Position numbers and translations under genes: made by a program. From Azospira sp. I13 (GTDB lineage: Bacteria; Pseudomonadota; Gammaproteobacteria; Burkholderiales; Rhodocyclaceae), in contig NZ_BFBP01000014.1 of assembly GCF_003112695.1 (NCBI RefSeq), positions 141,266 through 205,265 on the forward strand: a stretch of 64,000 nt of DNA, written 5' to 3'. A model generated the notes under the pieces. The model saw only the letters and a list, made by a program, of their open reading frames with translations. It made no database searches and was not told the origin of the DNA. Below, one piece after another: positions 55,377 through 64,000 of the stretch. Position 1 is the first letter of the stretch. Each line of letters opens with the position of its first letter.

Positions 55377-55652
55377 TTACTTCTTATCCGGTGTTTCGTC
55401 CTTCTTCTCGGCCACCGGGGTTACAGGCTTCTTGGTGGCATCGCAACGGGTCTTGAGCGCCCGGGTTGCGGGGTCCTTTAGATCCACCACGTAATGCTCG
55501 GTGTCGGTGAGGTGCCGGCAAGCAGTGGGCGTGGCCTTTGGTTCGGCACTGTCTTCGTGGACACCGTGGGCATAGGCAACGCTGGAAAGCGACATGAAGG
55601 ACCCGACCAGCAAAGAGAGGGACAGGAAGGTTTTGTTTTTCACGGGGTACAT
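55377..55652 (-). CDS. Small secreted protein of metal-efflux cluster
   Basis: 91 residues with a signal peptide ending near SVAYAHG. The mature part is charged and Cys-containing (CRHLTDTEHYVVDLKDPATRALKTRC), tail rich in Lys/Glu. Probably periplasmic. ATG 55652 is preferred to a TTG at 55658. No function known. Confidence 0.65.
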   Translation of the reverse strand: MYPVKNKTFLSLSLLVGSFMSLSSVAYAHGVHEDSAEPKATPTACRHLTDTEHYVVDLKDPATRALKTRCDATKKPVTPVAEKKDETPDKK

Positions 55653-55713
55653 CTCCAATGTGAAAGCGGCAAGCCGCGGGGTTAATACAACGGGGCCGTG
55701 TAAGAAAGCTTCG

Positions 55714-56355
55714 TTACGGCCGATACAACTCGGATTGGAAACCGGAGGCTTCGATGGATACCGTCACCGGCTCGGTGCCGCGGTTTTGCCAATACCAACC
55801 GTGACTTCCTTCGAAGGGGGCAACAAAAGTGCCGGATGCACTCTTTTGAGCACTTTCGACCGAATAGCTGGTCCAGGCATTTTTGGCATTCGGTGCTTCG
55901 CCGTGCATATCCACGGCCACCGCGGCGGTTGCTTGCCAGTGGAAGGTCAGGCCTTCACCAGCCCGGAGGTGCGCTTTGACCTCTGCGCCTTTGCCGGGAG
56001 CCAGCGTTACCGTGAATGTGTTGCGACGCATGGGGCCATCACCTGCCAATGAAACGGCGGAGGCATCCAAGGACCTGCCGGCTTGCTTTCCGAAAGCAGC
56101 ATCTGCTTTGGCGGCAAGCATTGCATTGGGGCCAGCAATAGCATCCGGGGTTGCCAGAACAGATGTTGTTTCAGCACCGGCAGACTGTTTAAGGGCATCG
56201 AGGCCGAGGAAACGGCCAATGCCGGTAGGGTCCATCCCATATTCCGCAGGAAGCACCATGGTCACCAGCAAGGTGGCGGCAACACCTGCGGCTACCGCGG
56301 TTGCCTTGAACAGACTGGCACTACTGGGCAGGGAGTGGGTTTGAGTATTGGACAT
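55714..56355 (-). CDS. Transmembrane anchor protein of czc cluster
   Basis: 213 residues: short cytoplasmic tail, one membrane helix (about 17-35, ATAVAAGVAATLLVTMVLP), then a periplasmic part with strand-rich C-terminal domain (GLTFHWQATAAVAVDMHGEAP, GSHGWYWQNRGTEPVTVS). Such proteins are annotated as transmembrane anchor protein next to HupE/UreJ-like genes and czcCBA. Role in the efflux complex unproven. 13 bases after the HupE-like gene. Confidence 0.78.
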   Translation of the reverse strand: MSNTQTHSLPSSASLFKATAVAAGVAATLLVTMVLPAEYGMDPTGIGRFLGLDALKQSAGAETTSVLATPDAIAGPNAMLAAKADAAFGKQAGRSLDASAVSLAGDGPMRRNTFTVTLAPGKGAEVKAHLRAGEGLTFHWQATAAVAVDMHGEAPNAKNAWTSYSVESAQKSASGTFVAPFEGSHGWYWQNRGTEPVTVSIEASGFQSELYRP

Positions 56356-56368
56356 AGGAAGACCTCGA

Positions 56369-61506
<5,138 letters not shown>

Positions 61507-61510
<4 letters not shown>

Positions 61511-62757
61511 GGCGTGGGTTCCGGGGCAATGGCGGTGAGGCGTTCCACCTCGGTCATCAGGATCTGGCAGCGAGCAGCAGCATCGACAGCGCGTTGGCGC
61601 AGTTCGAATAGGGTTTTTTGCGCTTGTGCCAGGGCAAGAAAGGAGAAGCGGCCGGCTTCGAAGCCGCGCCGGGTGAAGGCCAGTGCCTCCTCGGCCTTGG
61701 GAAGCATGTGCTTTTGCAGCGTTTCAGCTTCAGTACGGGCCTGATTGAGTTCTTGATACTTTCCAAACAGCGACTGGTAGTGCTCGAAACGCTGAGCATC
61801 GCGGCGAGCTTCCAGTGCCATCAGTTGCGCATTGGCTTCGGCGACGGACAGTCCCGAGCGAACCTGGTTGCCGAGTGGAATCGATACCGACATCATCAAT
61901 GCCTGATCGCTGGTTGCCTCAAGGCGACGCACACCCAGATTGACGGTAACGTCCGGCTTGGCGCCGGCCTCGGCTAAGCGCTTGCGAGCAGCGATACTAT
62001 CCGCCTCGAGCAATGCGGCACGTTGCTCTGGTGTCATCGGCAGACGAGCCACCAAGGTATCCAGCGACTCCGCTTTGGGCAGCACGAGCAGATTGCCTGC
62101 AGCCGTCTCAAAATCGGGTGTTAAGACCCCCCAGCTGGAGGCCAGGGTTAACCTGGCAGAGGTCAGCTTGTGCTCGGCCCGGGTGCGCTCCAGCTCGGCG
62201 TCAGCAACGGCGATTTCAGCCGCACGCAAATCTGACTCCGGGTTGCGGGCAGCGGCTACCCAATTGGCGACCTCGCGGCGTGTGCGCTCGGCTTGTCCTA
62301 CCTGCTCTTGAGCGTATTTCAGCCGTTGCTGGTCAGCCAGCACTGAAATGAAGCGGAGTGAGGTGCGGCTGATGACATCCAGGCGGGTTGCCTCGGACAG
62401 GTTCTGTTGCTGATTGATTTCAGCGCTACCCAATGCCTGGCGCGCTTCACGTTTACCGCCCAGTTCAATGACGCGGCCAATACGTAGCGTGGTTTCAGCT
62501 GATTGCCCCCCCCGAAAGGCTCCAGTACCGCCGACGTTTTCCACATCGGCGCCGATCATAAAGGGCGTTGCCAGGCCTTCACGCTGAGCGCGTGCCTGAA
62601 CGGCTTTCAATTGCGCGGCCTCGGCCGCAAGTGAGGGGTGGGATGCCAAGGCGCGGGAGACTGCTTCCTCCAGGCGCAAGGATTCAGCGGCATACCCCGA
62701 CAAGGGGATACCGCAGGTTCCGGCTACAGCCAGAACCAGCAAACAACGCAAGTTCAC
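61507..62757 (-). CDS. czcC: CzcC-type outer-membrane efflux channel
   Basis: 416 residues, TolC-like helical outer-membrane factor with signal peptide (about 1-23). The two-fold repeats contain LRLEEAVSRALASHPSLAAEAAQL and RLAEAGAKPDVTVNLGVRRLE. The GTG at 62757 has a perfect GGAGG six bases upstream, so it is preferred to a TTG at 62793. First gene of czcCBA. Confidence 0.9.
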
Positions 62758-62793
62758 GGAAAACCTCCAATATCGACAGACGACACAAAGCAA

Positions 62794-62809
62794 GCCGCTA
62801 AAAAGCGGC
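62794..62809 (-). other. Hairpin between CzcI-like gene and czcC
   Basis: A 6-bp perfect stem (GCCGCT/AGCGGC, 4-base loop) between two co-directional genes, followed by a weak T-rich exit. Might attenuate transcription from the small gene into czcC. Confidence 0.4.
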
Positions 62810-62817
62810 GCTAGGCG

Positions 62818-63219
62818 TCAGGCGATTGGAGGGCGATAGGGGGGAAGTGGTGTCGCAGAAGGCCGCGACAAGTAGGCGAGGGTAATCTTGTCCCGGGCGG
62901 GAAAGATGAATGGCTCGATTCCCAGTCCATCCACCGGCAAGGGCGGAGGAGTGACAACGGAACCGTGTGCATGCAGCACTTTGGCTCCGGTCGAATCAGA
63001 ATCGGAGTCCATAGAGTCTGAAGGATCGGAGAGCGATGCCTTCGTCAATTCAGCAGTGACGTAACCGTGATCATGATCGTGATCACCATCCGCATGGGCA
63101 TGAATCTCACCAAACGGAACACTGGCTGCCACCAAGGCAAACAGCATCAATACCACCGCGCAGCGCCCGATAGGGTGCTGCACATATGCACGAAAACGGT
63201 GGCGAAGAGATTGATACAT
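62818..63219 (-). CDS. CzcI-like His-rich periplasmic protein
   Basis: 133 residues. A membrane/signal segment (CAVVLMLFALVAASVPFGEI) precedes a metal-binding-like HAHADGDHDHDHG stretch, an Asp/Ser-rich spacer and a Pro-rich tail ending in YRPPIA. The composition and position (just upstream of czcC) fit CzcI-type regulatory or metal-binding proteins. ATG 63219 is preferred; a GTG at 63234 is possible. Confidence 0.65.
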   Translation of the reverse strand: MYQSLRHRFRAYVQHPIGRCAVVLMLFALVAASVPFGEIHAHADGDHDHDHGYVTAELTKASLSDPSDSMDSDSDSTGAKVLHAHGSVVTPPPLPVDGLGIEPFIFPARDKITLAYLSRPSATPLPPYRPPIA

Positions 63220-63387
63220 ATTCTCAGTATGCACGAACTTAGTTGTTCACTTCAAGCGCAACTTTTTTGTGGATTTGCCACTAGATGACTGTCACCCCAA
63301 TTCAAGCGGTAGTTAGATAAGGTCCTGCTTTCAACCCGCTCATCCACACCAGTAGGGACTCCTCCTCCCTCGCAAGGTCATCAGAAC

Positions 63388-63915
63388 TCAAACCAGCGCG
63401 CCCTCGGCAAGATCCGCGAGGGAATCATAGGTTGCCAACGGGTCCAGGTGAAAGAGCCTGGATTCATCGAGGAGTTCTAGGTAGTTGTTTGGCGGCGGGA
63501 TCGGCCGACCTTGACGCATCAAGACCAAAATTTCCCGTAATAGGGCATCCTGAGCTTGCTGTACTGCACTGTTTAGACATGGCCCTGCCACATGCAGATC
63601 GTCAAAGTCCGGGAAGGTTACTTTTACCTGGCTCTCATAGGGCTCGATGAAGGCTGGATAAGGAACCAGGTAGCTCAAGACCGCAGCCTTCCCCTTGTTT
63701 GCGCCAGCGTCGAGCTTACGCACCAAACGCTGAGCACGAAGATGCGTATATCGCTTCAGCATGGACAGGCTCTTGTGTCCGCTGATGGCAGCAACTTCCA
63801 TCAGGTTGAAGACACCTCGTTCCATCAAGCGAGAGATTGCTTCGTGCCGAAGATCGTGGAAATGCAGATCAGGAATATTCAGCCTCTTGATCATGCTTCG
63901 CCAACTGCTCTTCAA
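63388..63915 (-). pseudogene. Truncated tyrosine integrase with HicB-like C-terminal domain
   Basis: The open frame runs from 63978 down to 63388, but there is a TAA at 63979-63981 and no ATG before an internal one. The integrase part retains HFHDLRHEAIS (H-x2-R), ISGHKSLSMLKRYTH (His and Tyr nucleophile), i.e. only the last third of the catalytic domain, and lacks the core-binding domain and Arg box I. After it follows a HicB-like domain (YPAFIEPYESQVKVTFPDF ... IPPPNN). Probably a fragment from another insertion; a short TTG-started product is possible. Confidence 0.6.
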
Positions 63916-64000
63916 TCCACTGGTACGGACAAGTATGGAGCCAATGGCCAGCTCGAATTCCGCATAAATCCTAGAAAATTAAAAATGAGAAGTGTCCATT

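Overview
The window looks like the chromosome of a high-GC betaproteobacterium. I infer Rhodocyclaceae (Azospira/Dechlorosoma-like) from gene content and codon use; no 16S gene is present to settle it. Housekeeping genes include upp-uraA, dksA, a tRNA-Pro/Arg/His cluster, lolCD, recJ, prfB with its programmed frameshift, lysS, comEC and ilvE. They are very GC-rich and lie in short operons separated by clear Rho-independent terminators.

Region 1 (1-41.0 kb) is backbone with small accessory patches. In order it holds a disordered protein, an FmdB zinc ribbon, hydrolases and LysR/AraC regulators. A NERD nuclease-like membrane protein sits beside a GIY-YIG/DUF4357 protein at 4.0-5.9 kb. A low-GC patch at 9.4-13.0 kb carries an internally deleted hsdR remnant followed by two coupled genes: a radical SAM protein and a DUF4145-Sel1-SEC-C protein. 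After that come ilvE, uracil salvage, an NlpE-META envelope protein, an HDOD protein, a CPA1 antiporter, tRNAs, dksA, comEC, a chemoreceptor, lolDC, an RpfE-type gene, recJ, a DMT exporter, prfB, lysS and an outer-membrane protein.

Region 2 (about 41.5 kb to the right edge) is an acquired island. It starts inside a GGDEF gene that is cut just before the GGDEF active site. The first genes are a four-gene operon with ATGA-type overlaps, encoding three tyrosine recombinases and a small coiled-coil helper (Tn554 TnpABC-like logic). Next come two or three promoterless small genes arranged like integron cassettes, with one convincing attC-type site and no integron integrase. Then there is a chromate-resistance operon (chrB-chrA-small periplasmic protein-ChrB C-terminal domain-MFS), an orphan FlgB-like protein, and a divalent-metal efflux set (czcCBA, HupE/UreJ-like, transmembrane anchor, His-rich periplasmic proteins, MFS with a His-rich tail). 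The window ends in a 5'-truncated integrase with a HicB-like C-terminal domain. The right end of the island and the missing part of the GGDEF gene lie outside the window.

The chr and czc genes work as export systems for chromate and for divalent cations. The candidates for something undescribed are the radical SAM/Sel1-SEC-C pair that replaced a restriction gene, the NERD/GIY-YIG pair, the cassette-like genes and the FlgB-like orphan.
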